A stretch of DNA of 36,470 nucleotides from an uncultured Alphaproteobacteria bacterium (GTDB taxonomy: Bacteria > Pseudomonadota > Alphaproteobacteria > UBA7879 > UBA5542). The notes under the pieces are model-generated. The model did no database searches and was not told the origin of the DNA. It saw nothing but the letters and a program-made list of their open reading frames with translations. This document shows, piece after piece, positions 1-6,782 of this stretch (positions are counted from its first letter, which is position 1; every line of letters starts with the position of its first letter). The position numbers and the translations under genes are program-made. Location: positions 1 to 36,470 of the forward strand of contig CAIWGV010000020.1 in assembly GCA_903912365.1 (NCBI GenBank). The letters run 5' to 3'.

Positions 1-56
1 CTTAGTGACCGTGGATCCTCTACTTCTTTGAAATACTCTTCAAATGCCTCTTTCAT
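1..56 (-). CDS. Partial ISAs1-family transposase, N-terminal 18 residues only
   Basis: An open frame starts with ATG at 56 and runs off the left edge. A consensus Shine-Dalgarno (GGAGG, 9 nt upstream) supports the start. The 18 complete residues read MKEAFEEYFKEVEDPRSL. The acidic stretch followed by D-P-R-S resembles the N-terminal DDE_Tnp_1-associated domain of ISAs1/H-repeat transposases, where a short helix precedes a DPR motif. That is known of the family; applying it to so short a piece is an inference. A contig ending inside an insertion sequence is expected, because repeats break short-read assemblies. No inverted repeat can be assigned. Confidence 0.42.
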   Translation of the reverse strand, partial: MKEAFEEYFKEVEDPRSL

Positions 57-106
57 CTCTCAAATCCTCCCAAAATTTGAGAAATCTTATACCATTCTTC
101 CCCTTT

Positions 107-235
107 CTATTCCTTCTTTATTTTTTCATGCGTAGGCCCTGGGGAGGTAAGGAGGTCGGTAGGATCTGTAGGGACGCGTACTGCAGCCTCTACGATTCCA
201 ACAAAAAAAAGAATAAGAACTAGAATTTTTTTCAA
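107..235 (-). CDS. Possible small secreted peptide, TTG start (doubtful)
   Basis: Downstream of rsfS is a 42-codon frame that could start with TTG at 235. It begins MKKILVLILFFVGIVEAAV, a good signal peptide with an A-A cleavage region, followed by a short Pro/Thr-rich tail. A purine run (AAGAAAAAG) 5 nt upstream could act as ribosome binding site and overlaps the rsfS stop region, so translational coupling is possible. No family is recognised. The frame stays open further upstream inside rsfS in another phase, so this could be chance. Only the signal-peptide-like hydrophobic pattern argues for it. Confidence 0.28.
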   Translation of the reverse strand: MKKILVLILFFVGIVEAAVRVPTDPTDLLTSPGPTHEKIKKE

Positions 236-248
236 AACAATCTTTTTC

Positions 249-629
249 TTAAAGAGCTGCACGGCGTTTTTCAAGAGATTTAACGGGAGCTGAATCCCAC
301 ATGGCTTCCAGGTCATAGATGGCCCGAGTTTCGGGGCGGAAGAGGTGCACGATGATGCTGCCTAAATCCACCAGAACCCAGTCGGCTTCTGAGGAAGACC
401 CTTCCACTTCCATGTAGGAGTGGCCCGCTTTCTTGGCCGCTTCCTGAACATATTGGGACAAAGCATTCAAATGCCGACGGCTGGTGCCGGAGGCTACAAC
501 CATATGTTCTGCAAAAGTAGTTTTGCCCTCAAGGTCGATGATAGAGATTTCTTCGGCTTTATGGTCGTCTAAGGTTTGTTGAATTAACTTTAACAAGGCG
601 TCCCCCGCGAGAGAGGTTTTTTTTGACAC
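249..629 (-). CDS. rsfS: Ribosomal silencing factor RsfS (Iojap family)
   Basis: RsfS binds ribosomal protein uL14 on the 50S subunit and blocks subunit joining under nutrient limitation. The protein shows the family pattern: an N-terminal helix, then ISIIDLEGKTTFAEHMVV, then SGTSRRHLNAL, and near the end DLGSIIVHLFRPETRAIYDL. I choose a GTG start at 629 (about 126 aa), because AGGAG lies 10 nt upstream. The longer frame starting with TTG at 671 would place its first codons inside the -10 box of a very good promoter, so it cannot be the start. The usual neighbours nadD and rlmH are absent: a doubtful small ORF and an IS fragment lie downstream and an Rpn gene upstream. Confidence 0.93.
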   Translation of the reverse strand: MSKKTSLAGDALLKLIQQTLDDHKAEEISIIDLEGKTTFAEHMVVASGTSRRHLNALSQYVQEAAKKAGHSYMEVEGSSSEADWVLVDLGSIIVHLFRPETRAIYDLEAMWDSAPVKSLEKRRAAL

Positions 630-659
630 GGAAATGAATCTCCTTTTATTTACTCTTTC

Positions 660-688
660 ATTATAGGACAAAGGCCAAAAAAAAGCAA
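660..688 (-). promoter_or_regulatory. Promoter of rsfS (TTGCTT, 17 bp, TATAAT)
   Basis: On the minus strand, -35 TTGCTT (688-683) and a perfect -10 TATAAT (665-660) are separated by exactly 17 bp, most of it a T-tract. Transcription should start near 653, leaving a short leader with AGGAG before the GTG at 629. This placement decides the rsfS start codon. Confidence 0.7.
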
Positions 689-704
689 GATGGGGTCAAG
701 TTTG

Positions 705-1568
705 TCACTGAACCTTATCGGGAAGAATGATTTCCAGACTTTCAATCTCTTCCTTAGATAGGCCCGTTATTGTGGAGATCATCTCTGGAGAAATTCCTTG
801 TTTTAGACAATTCGTAGCAATCTCTATTTGTTTTTCTTTTTTCCCTGAATCCTTAGCATCCTCCAGTCTAGTTCTATCTGCATTAGCCTTCCTATCCACG
901 GAATCGTAGGTCCGAAGGTCACCTGGAGACCAGGAGAATCGGTTGAGCTCCTCGTAGGCCCGTTTGACAATGAGATCATTTCCGATGATGCGATCTAGAT
1001 CTTCTTCTTTTGTTTCTTCCGCGTTCTTAAAGAAATAAGCCCATTTATCCACCATGGTCTTGAGATCTTCTTTTGTCTTGTTAAACTGAGGAAGCTGCAG
1101 AAAGGAGAAGGAGAGATCTTGTAGATCTCTTTCACCAGTTTCAGTATCGAGAATATGGTGATGAGAAAGGAATCCTTTCTTTTGAGAAAAAATGGTAAAG
1201 TCCGTGATAGCCAGAAAGGTCACTTGTTTTAAGTCCTTATAGGCGATCCCCCGATCCCGCTGCTCAATGTAAGTTTTGGCTGCGTAATATTGGGCCCGCT
1301 TTTCAAAGCCAGAATCATAAGCCACCTGCATCTCCACAATGAATCGGTCTCCCTTATGATCCCGACACAAAATGTCCACACTGCTTTGTCGTTGAGCGGC
1401 AATTCTTGGGTTCTGATTGGATTCAAGAAAGGTAACTTCTTCCACGGGATTTTTATAAAGATCAAAAATATCATTCAAGAAATGGATAAGGATATCCTTG
1501 TTCCTTTCTGTGCCGAAGACCCTTTTGAAGGCCAAATCATTTTTTGGATCTAGAAACTTTCCAAGCAT
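705..1568 (-). CDS. Rpn family nuclease / PD-(D/E)XK nuclease-family transposase
   Basis: A 287-aa protein of the Rpn (recombination-promoting nuclease, formerly Transposase_31/PDDEXK_2) group. The opening LDPKNDLAFKRVFG is the signature of the family. The nuclease core shows D65 in SVDILCRD, then E79 and Q81 in FIVEMQ, matching the D-Xn-E-X-Q active site. Family members are DNA endonucleases that raise RecA-independent recombination and are often multicopy in alphaproteobacterial symbionts. The C-terminus carries a small helical KQGISPEMISTITGLSKEEI segment, typical of these proteins and perhaps DNA-binding. It appears full length and intact. It lies 76 nt downstream of tolB where pal would often sit. 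No terminal repeats were seen. The ribosome binding site is weak. Confidence 0.88.
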   Translation of the reverse strand: MLGKFLDPKNDLAFKRVFGTERNKDILIHFLNDIFDLYKNPVEEVTFLESNQNPRIAAQRQSSVDILCRDHKGDRFIVEMQVAYDSGFEKRAQYYAAKTYIEQRDRGIAYKDLKQVTFLAITDFTIFSQKKGFLSHHHILDTETGERDLQDLSFSFLQLPQFNKTKEDLKTMVDKWAYFFKNAEETKEEDLDRIIGNDLIVKRAYEELNRFSWSPGDLRTYDSVDRKANADRTRLEDAKDSGKKEKQIEIATNCLKQGISPEMISTITGLSKEEIESLEIILPDKVQ

Positions 1569-1644
1569 TTAAACTCAACTTCATGTTATGAGAGAAAATA
1601 TATCATGAATCAGAACAGGAGTGAATCCCCCTTTTAAGTCTCGG

Positions 1645-2958
1645 TCACTTCTCTTTTAAAGGCAAATAAGGGGACCAAGCGGGGTCAGAGGCATCTCCCG
1701 GAGTTTTCAATTCTCGTTTGTTATTCCCTGTAATGTGAATGGTATAGAGGCGTGCTTTGCCGCCGCGACCGTCTTTCCCCCAGCGTTGTTGGTTGTAGAA
1801 AATAAGGGTCCGGCCATTTGGAGCCCAGGCAGGACTTTCCACTAAAAAGCCTTCAGAGATGAGGCGCTCTTCTGAGCCATCAGGTTTCATAAGCCCAATG
1901 TAGAACTTTCCATTCAGGAGTTTTGTAAACGCAATCCAGTCTTCTTTGGGGGACCAAACGGGCGTGGCATAGACACCCTCCCCAAAACTAATACGCTGAA
2001 TATTAGATCCATCCGCATTCATGACATAGAGTTGTTTCTTACCCCCTCGGTCTGAGTTGAAGACAATCTGATTCCCATCTGGAGAGTAGGAAGGAGATGT
2101 ATCGATGGCGCTGGCATGAGTGAGTTGTCGGACCTTTTTTGTTTTCAGATTCATGACATGTAAAGAAGATTTTCCCTTGAAGGCTTGGGTTAGAATAATT
2201 TCTTCACCATTGGGAGAAAAACGAGGCGCATAAGTGATGCCAGGAAAATGCCCGACAATTTCACGATTCCCTTTTTCTAAATCTAAGATGCAAACTTTTC
2301 CAAGTTGGCTCTTTGGTTCATATTCCATATAGGTGATGGTGTGGGAAGCGGGAGAAAACCGAGGCGTAATGACAGGAGGGGTCCCATCTGTAATGAACTT
2401 ATGATTTGCGCCATCTTGGTCCATGATGGCGAGGCGTCGCTCCCGTTTTTGTTGAGGACCTTGCTCCGCCACATATACGATCTTTGTATCAAAATATCCA
2501 TCCTCTCCGGTGATGCGTTTATAGATCACATCAGAGATCAGGTGGCCGAGGCGACGCCAATATTTTTCTTTTGTTTTGAAAGATCCTTCGACCATGACCA
2601 TCTCAGAGTGGGTATCAAAAACTTGAAAATGAACTTCTAGGGTAGTTCCGTTTTTCTTGAGAGACCCAACCACAAGTCCTCGAGCCTGAATAAGTTGCCA
2701 ATCTTTAAACCGAGGGGACCCATTAAGTTTTAGATCCGTTTGGATATAGGAGGCGGGAGGAACGATTTCAAACAAACCGGTGGTACGGAGATTATTCCGA
2801 ATGATTTCTGCAACTTGAGGGGCGAATTTTGGTTCTCCCTCAAAATCAAGAATGGCTATGGGGAAAGCTTTTTCCTGCCCCCCCGTGATTTCAATCATGA
2901 GGCCCCCTAGGGCGCTTGAGCAGGCGAAGAGAAGAAGAAAGAGAGAGGGTTTCAGCAT
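1645..2958 (-). CDS. tolB: Tol-Pal system periplasmic beta-propeller protein TolB
   Basis: TolB is the periplasmic component of the Tol-Pal machine, which spans the envelope and supports outer-membrane constriction at division. The 437-aa length is typical. Residues 1-18 form a signal peptide ending S-A-L-G. An N-terminal domain (about 25-155, with PIAILDFEGE) is followed by repeated WD40-like PD40 blades with the recurring SPDG/SPNG pattern, such as PSYSPDGNQIVFNSDRGG and RFSPNGEEIILT. The start ATG at 2958 follows the tolA stop TAA with no gap, so the two are translationally coupled. It is the last gene of the tolQRAB cluster here. Confidence 0.96.
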   Translation of the reverse strand: MLKPSLFLLLFACSSALGGLMIEITGGQEKAFPIAILDFEGEPKFAPQVAEIIRNNLRTTGLFEIVPPASYIQTDLKLNGSPRFKDWQLIQARGLVVGSLKKNGTTLEVHFQVFDTHSEMVMVEGSFKTKEKYWRRLGHLISDVIYKRITGEDGYFDTKIVYVAEQGPQQKRERRLAIMDQDGANHKFITDGTPPVITPRFSPASHTITYMEYEPKSQLGKVCILDLEKGNREIVGHFPGITYAPRFSPNGEEIILTQAFKGKSSLHVMNLKTKKVRQLTHASAIDTSPSYSPDGNQIVFNSDRGGKKQLYVMNADGSNIQRISFGEGVYATPVWSPKEDWIAFTKLLNGKFYIGLMKPDGSEERLISEGFLVESPAWAPNGRTLIFYNQQRWGKDGRGGKARLYTIHITGNNKRELKTPGDASDPAWSPYLPLKEK

Positions 2959-3771
2959 TTATAAAATCCCTTTCGGATTAAAAGTAAAGGTGGATATCTT
3001 CCATTCATCATACCTATCTTTTGGTAATTTTAAAGGGGTACATTCAGGGGAGAGAAGAGCTTGCTTGACGCTGTCCACGGCGGCTTGGAAAAAACGTTTT
3101 TTGGATCCCTCTTCTTCATTCAAAACGGTGATTTTCTTAACGCGAGCATCGGGACCAATTTCAACGCGCACCTCAACAGTAATGGCTTCTGCCGCTACGC
3201 CTACAGGAATGTACCAAGCGTGACGCAACTGTTGGCGCAAAGCATCCAGCTCCGATAGAGTAAGCTTATTTGAAATGTTGGCGGCATCGAAATTGAGAGA
3301 AGGTGTTGCATCAGTTTTTGAGGCTTCTTTTTTAAAATCTTTTACAGAATTCAGAATGGATCCAAATAAATCTTCTTTCTTTTCAATTTTTTTCTCAACC
3401 TTTGGTTCAGCTTTTTTAGGAGATTCTTTAGGTTTTTCTGGGGTCACTTCTTTTTTAGGAACAATACTTTTTATTTTTTCCAAGAAAGACTTTTCTGGGG
3501 CTTTTGGCTTTTTGACTTCAGGCTTCTTTACTTCTTTCTTTTTTGGAGGGGGAGGGGCGACTTTAGGAGGAGTCTTATACTCAGGCTTTTTATAGGAGCT
3601 GAGAGGGGGCGCTTTGGGAGATTGGGTGATTTCTCCAATGGGCACAACCATTACAGGAATTGATTTGGGAAATTCCAAGGGCCGAGGTGAAGGCGTCATT
3701 TTTAAAAACAAAGCAAGAATTAAGGAGCAGTGGAGCGCGATGGAGAGAAGAAGGGCGCGACGGTCTATCAT
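2959..3771 (-). CDS. tolA: TolA-like periplasm-spanning protein
   Basis: TolA couples the TolQR proton channel to TolB/Pal by spanning the periplasm. The 270-aa protein has an N-terminal membrane anchor at about residues 6-24, a Lys/Pro/Glu-rich extended region at about 52-135 (rich in KKP, PEK and KKE) and a globular C-terminal TolA/TonB-like domain at about 165-270. The last contains LRQQLRHAWYIPVG and ITVEVRVEIGPDARVKKI, the conserved surroundings of TolA domain III in alphaproteobacteria. The order QRAB and the 3-nt gap from tolR confirm identity. As in many TolA proteins the middle domain is low-complexity, so sequence conservation is confined to the two ends. Confidence 0.93.
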   Translation of the reverse strand: MIDRRALLLSIALHCSLILALFLKMTPSPRPLEFPKSIPVMVVPIGEITQSPKAPPLSSYKKPEYKTPPKVAPPPPKKKEVKKPEVKKPKAPEKSFLEKIKSIVPKKEVTPEKPKESPKKAEPKVEKKIEKKEDLFGSILNSVKDFKKEASKTDATPSLNFDAANISNKLTLSELDALRQQLRHAWYIPVGVAAEAITVEVRVEIGPDARVKKITVLNEEEGSKKRFFQAAVDSVKQALLSPECTPLKLPKDRYDEWKISTFTFNPKGIL

Positions 3772-3774
3772 GTT

Positions 3775-4212
3775 TCAACGAGAGTCTCCGACAGAGTTAG
3801 ATAGAAGGGCCACTTTTGTGAATCCAGCTCCATTCACAAGCCCCAACAAATGCATCACGTGACCGTAAGAAATGGCTCGATCTCCCCGAATATAAATGGT
3901 GGTATTGTAGTTTTGATTTGTGATAGCCCTAAGCTTAGCAATTAATTGCCCAATTTTTAGAGGGGTGTCTTGAATGTAGACAAGGCCTTTTGCAGTCAGC
4001 GTCAGGACCAGAGGGTCTGTCTGCTCACTGAGGGAAGAAGCTTTTGTTTCAGGCAAATCCACGGGCACCCCAACGGTCATGAGGGGGGCTGTGACCATAA
4101 AAACTATGAGCAACACCAACATGACATCTACGAAGGGTGTGATGTTGATATCGCTGAGAGGTTTATAGCTCCCTCTTTTTCCCCGTCGCTTGTGTCCAGA
4201 GGGGACAATCAT
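3775..4212 (-). CDS. tolR: TolR, ExbD/TolR family proton-channel subunit
   Basis: TolR forms the inner-membrane proton channel with TolQ and powers TolA. The 145-aa protein shows the defining segment SDINITPFVDVMLVLLIVFM at residues 20-39. Within it, D29 corresponds to the proton-carrying aspartate of the family. A C-terminal periplasmic domain follows, ending in a stretch that includes IYIRGDRAISYGHVMHL. The ATG at 4212 overlaps the TolQ stop by one base (TAATG), indicating coupled translation, and tolA starts 3 nt after its stop. It is full length. Confidence 0.96.
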   Translation of the reverse strand: MIVPSGHKRRGKRGSYKPLSDINITPFVDVMLVLLIVFMVTAPLMTVGVPVDLPETKASSLSEQTDPLVLTLTAKGLVYIQDTPLKIGQLIAKLRAITNQNYNTTIYIRGDRAISYGHVMHLLGLVNGAGFTKVALLSNSVGDSR

Positions 4213-4946
4213 TATTTATCCCCAAAAAGATTGCGGGAGATGACGGTGTAAAGCTCGCTTGAGAAATTTTCCAATCGGTTGTTATAGTCATTGAGGAAGT
4301 TAGAGATTCGGTTATAGGCAATCAGGGCGGGTATGGCCGCAAGTAATCCAAGAGCTGTGGCCGCAAGAGCTTCTGCAATGCCAGGTGCTACCACGTTGAG
4401 GCTGGTGTTTTTGGAAATGGCAATAGCCTGGAAGCTGTGCATGATGCCCCAGACCGTGCCCAGCAATCCGATGAAAGGAGCCGCAGAACTCACGTTGGCC
4501 AAGAACCCTGACCGGGATTCAAGCCGATCCATTTCCTGACGGATCGTTACATCCATAATACGTTCTATACGTTGTAACAAGGCGAGTTTTAGTTCCACAT
4601 GACCCTCTCCTTTTCGGAGATCGGCGTGTTTCCATTCTTTTAGAGAAGCTATAAATATTTTGGCCATGGGATTGGATTCTTTTTCACCCAGCATTCCGGA
4701 TACTTTTTCCAAAGATTTCCCAGACCAGACGAGCTCTTCAAACCGACGGGTTTCTTTTGCAAGGGCTTTAAAAGTTTGAAATTTTGCGAAGATAATAGTC
4801 CAGCTCCAGAAAGAGGCTGCCACCAACAGAAGCATAATGATCTGAACAAAGAGCTCTGCATCCAAAAACAGACCCCACAAATTACTGGTCTTACTAGCCA
4901 TAGAGGAGGCTGTCCCCATGACGGTGCCGGAGCTTGTATCAATCAT
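4212..4946 (-). CDS. tolQ: TolQ, MotA/TolQ/ExbB proton channel protein
   Basis: The 244-aa protein has three membrane segments: about 33-56 (FVQIIMLLLVAASFWSWTII), and two near the C-terminus containing APFIGLLGTVWGIMHSF and EALAATALGLLAAIPALIAY. These are hallmarks of the TolQ/ExbB pore helices. With TolR it converts proton-motive force into movement of TolA. It is the first gene of the tol cluster; the ybgC gene often found upstream is missing. A ribosome binding site GAAAGG lies 8 nt before ATG. A candidate promoter is listed just upstream. Confidence 0.96.
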   Translation of the reverse strand: MIDTSSGTVMGTASSMASKTSNLWGLFLDAELFVQIIMLLLVAASFWSWTIIFAKFQTFKALAKETRRFEELVWSGKSLEKVSGMLGEKESNPMAKIFIASLKEWKHADLRKGEGHVELKLALLQRIERIMDVTIRQEMDRLESRSGFLANVSSAAPFIGLLGTVWGIMHSFQAIAISKNTSLNVVAPGIAEALAATALGLLAAIPALIAYNRISNFLNDYNNRLENFSSELYTVISRNLFGDK

Positions 4947-4974
4947 CTAGAAAACCTTTCATATTATTGACTTA

Positions 4975-5003
4975 AGTCTAAACTGTGAGCCCATTTCAAT
5001 CAA
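4975..5003 (-). promoter_or_regulatory. Candidate promoter of tolQRAB (TTGATT, 17 bp, TAGACT)
   Basis: On the minus strand, TTGATT (5003-4998) and TAGACT (4980-4975) are separated by 17 bp, about 30 bp before the tolQ ATG. The -10 box is part of a 10-bp palindrome GACTTAAGTC (4970-4979), which could be an operator or chance. Confidence 0.42.
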
Positions 5004-5021
5004 GGGAAATTTGAAGACTCT

Positions 5022-6764
5022 TTAGCTGCTTGCGCTTTGATGAGAGGCTTTCGCGGCTTTAAGCCGTTCCAACTTTTTTCTCGCTAAAAACCCACGGGTG
5101 TGCGCTTGGAGCAGGGTGGCAGAGGCGATGTCGATTTTTTTAGATGATATGTATAAGAGTGCGCTGGCGCCGCGTAGAAGTACTTCCATTGATGCTTTTG
5201 GAAGGGTATTTTTTTGATCTTTATAATAAACCGCAAAGAGGAAAGCACGCCTTAAACTCAAGACACCGCGGCCATAGATGGCAGGGTCAAAGTCAATATA
5301 CTTCATTCCAGGAATAGGCTTATGGGGATCTCGATGTCGATCTAGATCCAAGCGAAAAAGTTTATCGCAAACAAAGGTACCCTCGGTAGGCGTAGGTCCG
5401 GGGATAAAGAAGTTTTTTTCCGCAGATTCCAGAAGAATGGCAGCAATTTCGTCCATAGATAAATCAGGGTGAGCGCTAAGCAACAAAGCAGCGGCGCCTG
5501 AAATGGCAGGGGCAGAAAGAGACGTGCCATCCACTGTCTCATATGTTGTAGGCCTCTTGATTGGAACGCTTTCGCCTAAAGCACACAAAAAATTTTCCTG
5601 AAAGACTTTGTCAGGACCCGGTATCGTATGTTTTGCTACTCTAAAAAAGGGCCCCACGCTCCCTGCAATTATGGTGCGACTTTTTATGGAAGGAGATGAT
5701 TTGAACATCTTTTCTAGTTCGGGACCCCCGAGGGTATTTTTTAGGTTCACAGGGTCGTTCCCTGCAGACATAACTAATAGGTTATTCTTTCCTTCCATCA
5801 AAAAACGAAAGTCTCTGTAAATTCTTGGGACACCTTCAAAGTATTTAGCTCTGTAAGTAACGTTGATGATGGTGTTGTTAGAGAAATGATGTGTAAATTT
5901 GTCATAGGATGAAGATCCAGGCCGCTGTACCCAGAGTCGGTTGTACACCAAAGTGTTTGTAAGAGGAGCTATTTCACGAACTATCCCTTCTACGGATACG
6001 GCGTGCTTTGATCTTACTTTTTTGCTAGCAAGAGTTCCTGGCCCAATCTCTTCTTCAGAGTTACCTTCAAGTACCAGAACATTAGTATTTTTGCCCATGA
6101 ATCCTTTTCTATGGGCCCATTCCAGGGCCCCGCTGAATTCAGAGGCACTTGTATATTTAAGGGCTAATTCGGTACTTTTTTGAGCTTTCTTTTTGGAAGC
6201 GTAAAGATCTTCTCCAGGAAGAAGAGGGGAATCTCCTATTTTTTGCCTGAAATAGACTGTTTCGGGGTTTGCGTGCTTTTGGTCAAGATTTGCTCCGTTT
6301 GCCTCTAAAAATTCTGCCATGGGAAGGTTTTTAGTTTTCTGAGAAAATATCCATGGGGTGAAGCCTTCAGAATTCATCACATTCACCTCTGCGCCATGCT
6401 CCACCAAAAACTGTACGATGTCCAAATGATTACTTGTGACAGCAAAAAAGAGAGCCGTATTTTGACCGGCCCCTTTCAAGTTAAGGTCAGCTCCGCTCTT
6501 TACCAAAAACTCTACTATCTTAAGTTGGTTCTTTGCAGAAGCAATCATGAGAGGAGTCAGGCCATTGGAGTCCATTCCGTTAAGGAGAGAGATTACAGTT
6601 TTACTTTTTTCCGCTCGAGCCACTAACGCTTCAACTTTTCGAAGATCTCCCTTACCCGCCGCTTCTATCAAAGCAGAAAGGGAGGTGTGGACTGCGGCAG
6701 CCGCTGAGAAGGCTGAGAAGGAGCTCAAACAAATAAATAAACAGCTTAAAATTAGTTTTTTCAC
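5022..6764 (-). CDS. Secreted ankyrin-repeat subtilase (S8) with C-terminal IQ motif
   Basis: A 580-aa protein of three parts. Residues 1-24 are a signal peptide. Residues 26-165 hold about four ankyrin repeats (such as NGLTPLMIASAKNQLKIVEF). Residues 225-510 resemble a subtilisin-like S8 peptidase. The nucleophile is S415 in VDGTSLSAPAISGAAALLLS, the oxyanion-hole Asn is N336 in LLVMSAGND, and the probable catalytic His is H254 in SKHAVSVEGI. The usual catalytic Asp motif is replaced by NVLVLEGN, where E233 occupies the Asp position. Residues 552-565 match the full IQ calmodulin-binding consensus (LQAHTRGFLARKKL). The GTG start at 6764 has AGGAG 7 nt upstream and lies 18 nt after the Lon-like gene, so the two are probably co-transcribed. 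A role in interaction with a eukaryotic host is inference; proteolytic activity is uncertain. Confidence 0.85.
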   Translation of the reverse strand: MKKLILSCLFICLSSFSAFSAAAAVHTSLSALIEAAGKGDLRKVEALVARAEKSKTVISLLNGMDSNGLTPLMIASAKNQLKIVEFLVKSGADLNLKGAGQNTALFFAVTSNHLDIVQFLVEHGAEVNVMNSEGFTPWIFSQKTKNLPMAEFLEANGANLDQKHANPETVYFRQKIGDSPLLPGEDLYASKKKAQKSTELALKYTSASEFSGALEWAHRKGFMGKNTNVLVLEGNSEEEIGPGTLASKKVRSKHAVSVEGIVREIAPLTNTLVYNRLWVQRPGSSSYDKFTHHFSNNTIINVTYRAKYFEGVPRIYRDFRFLMEGKNNLLVMSAGNDPVNLKNTLGGPELEKMFKSSPSIKSRTIIAGSVGPFFRVAKHTIPGPDKVFQENFLCALGESVPIKRPTTYETVDGTSLSAPAISGAAALLLSAHPDLSMDEIAAILLESAEKNFFIPGPTPTEGTFVCDKLFRLDLDRHRDPHKPIPGMKYIDFDPAIYGRGVLSLRRAFLFAVYYKDQKNTLPKASMEVLLRGASALLYISSKKIDIASATLLQAHTRGFLARKKLERLKAAKASHQSASS

Positions 6765-6782
6765 GGGGTGTCTCCTCTTGGA

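Noticed and set aside
630-671. Extended N-terminus of RsfS starting with TTG at 671
   Set aside because: The extra codons cover a perfect TATAAT -10 box with a 17-bp spaced -35; GTG at 629 has AGGAG and fits the family length.
2852-3223. 123-codon plus-strand frame across the tolA-tolB junction
   Set aside because: Antisense shadow of two intact Tol genes.
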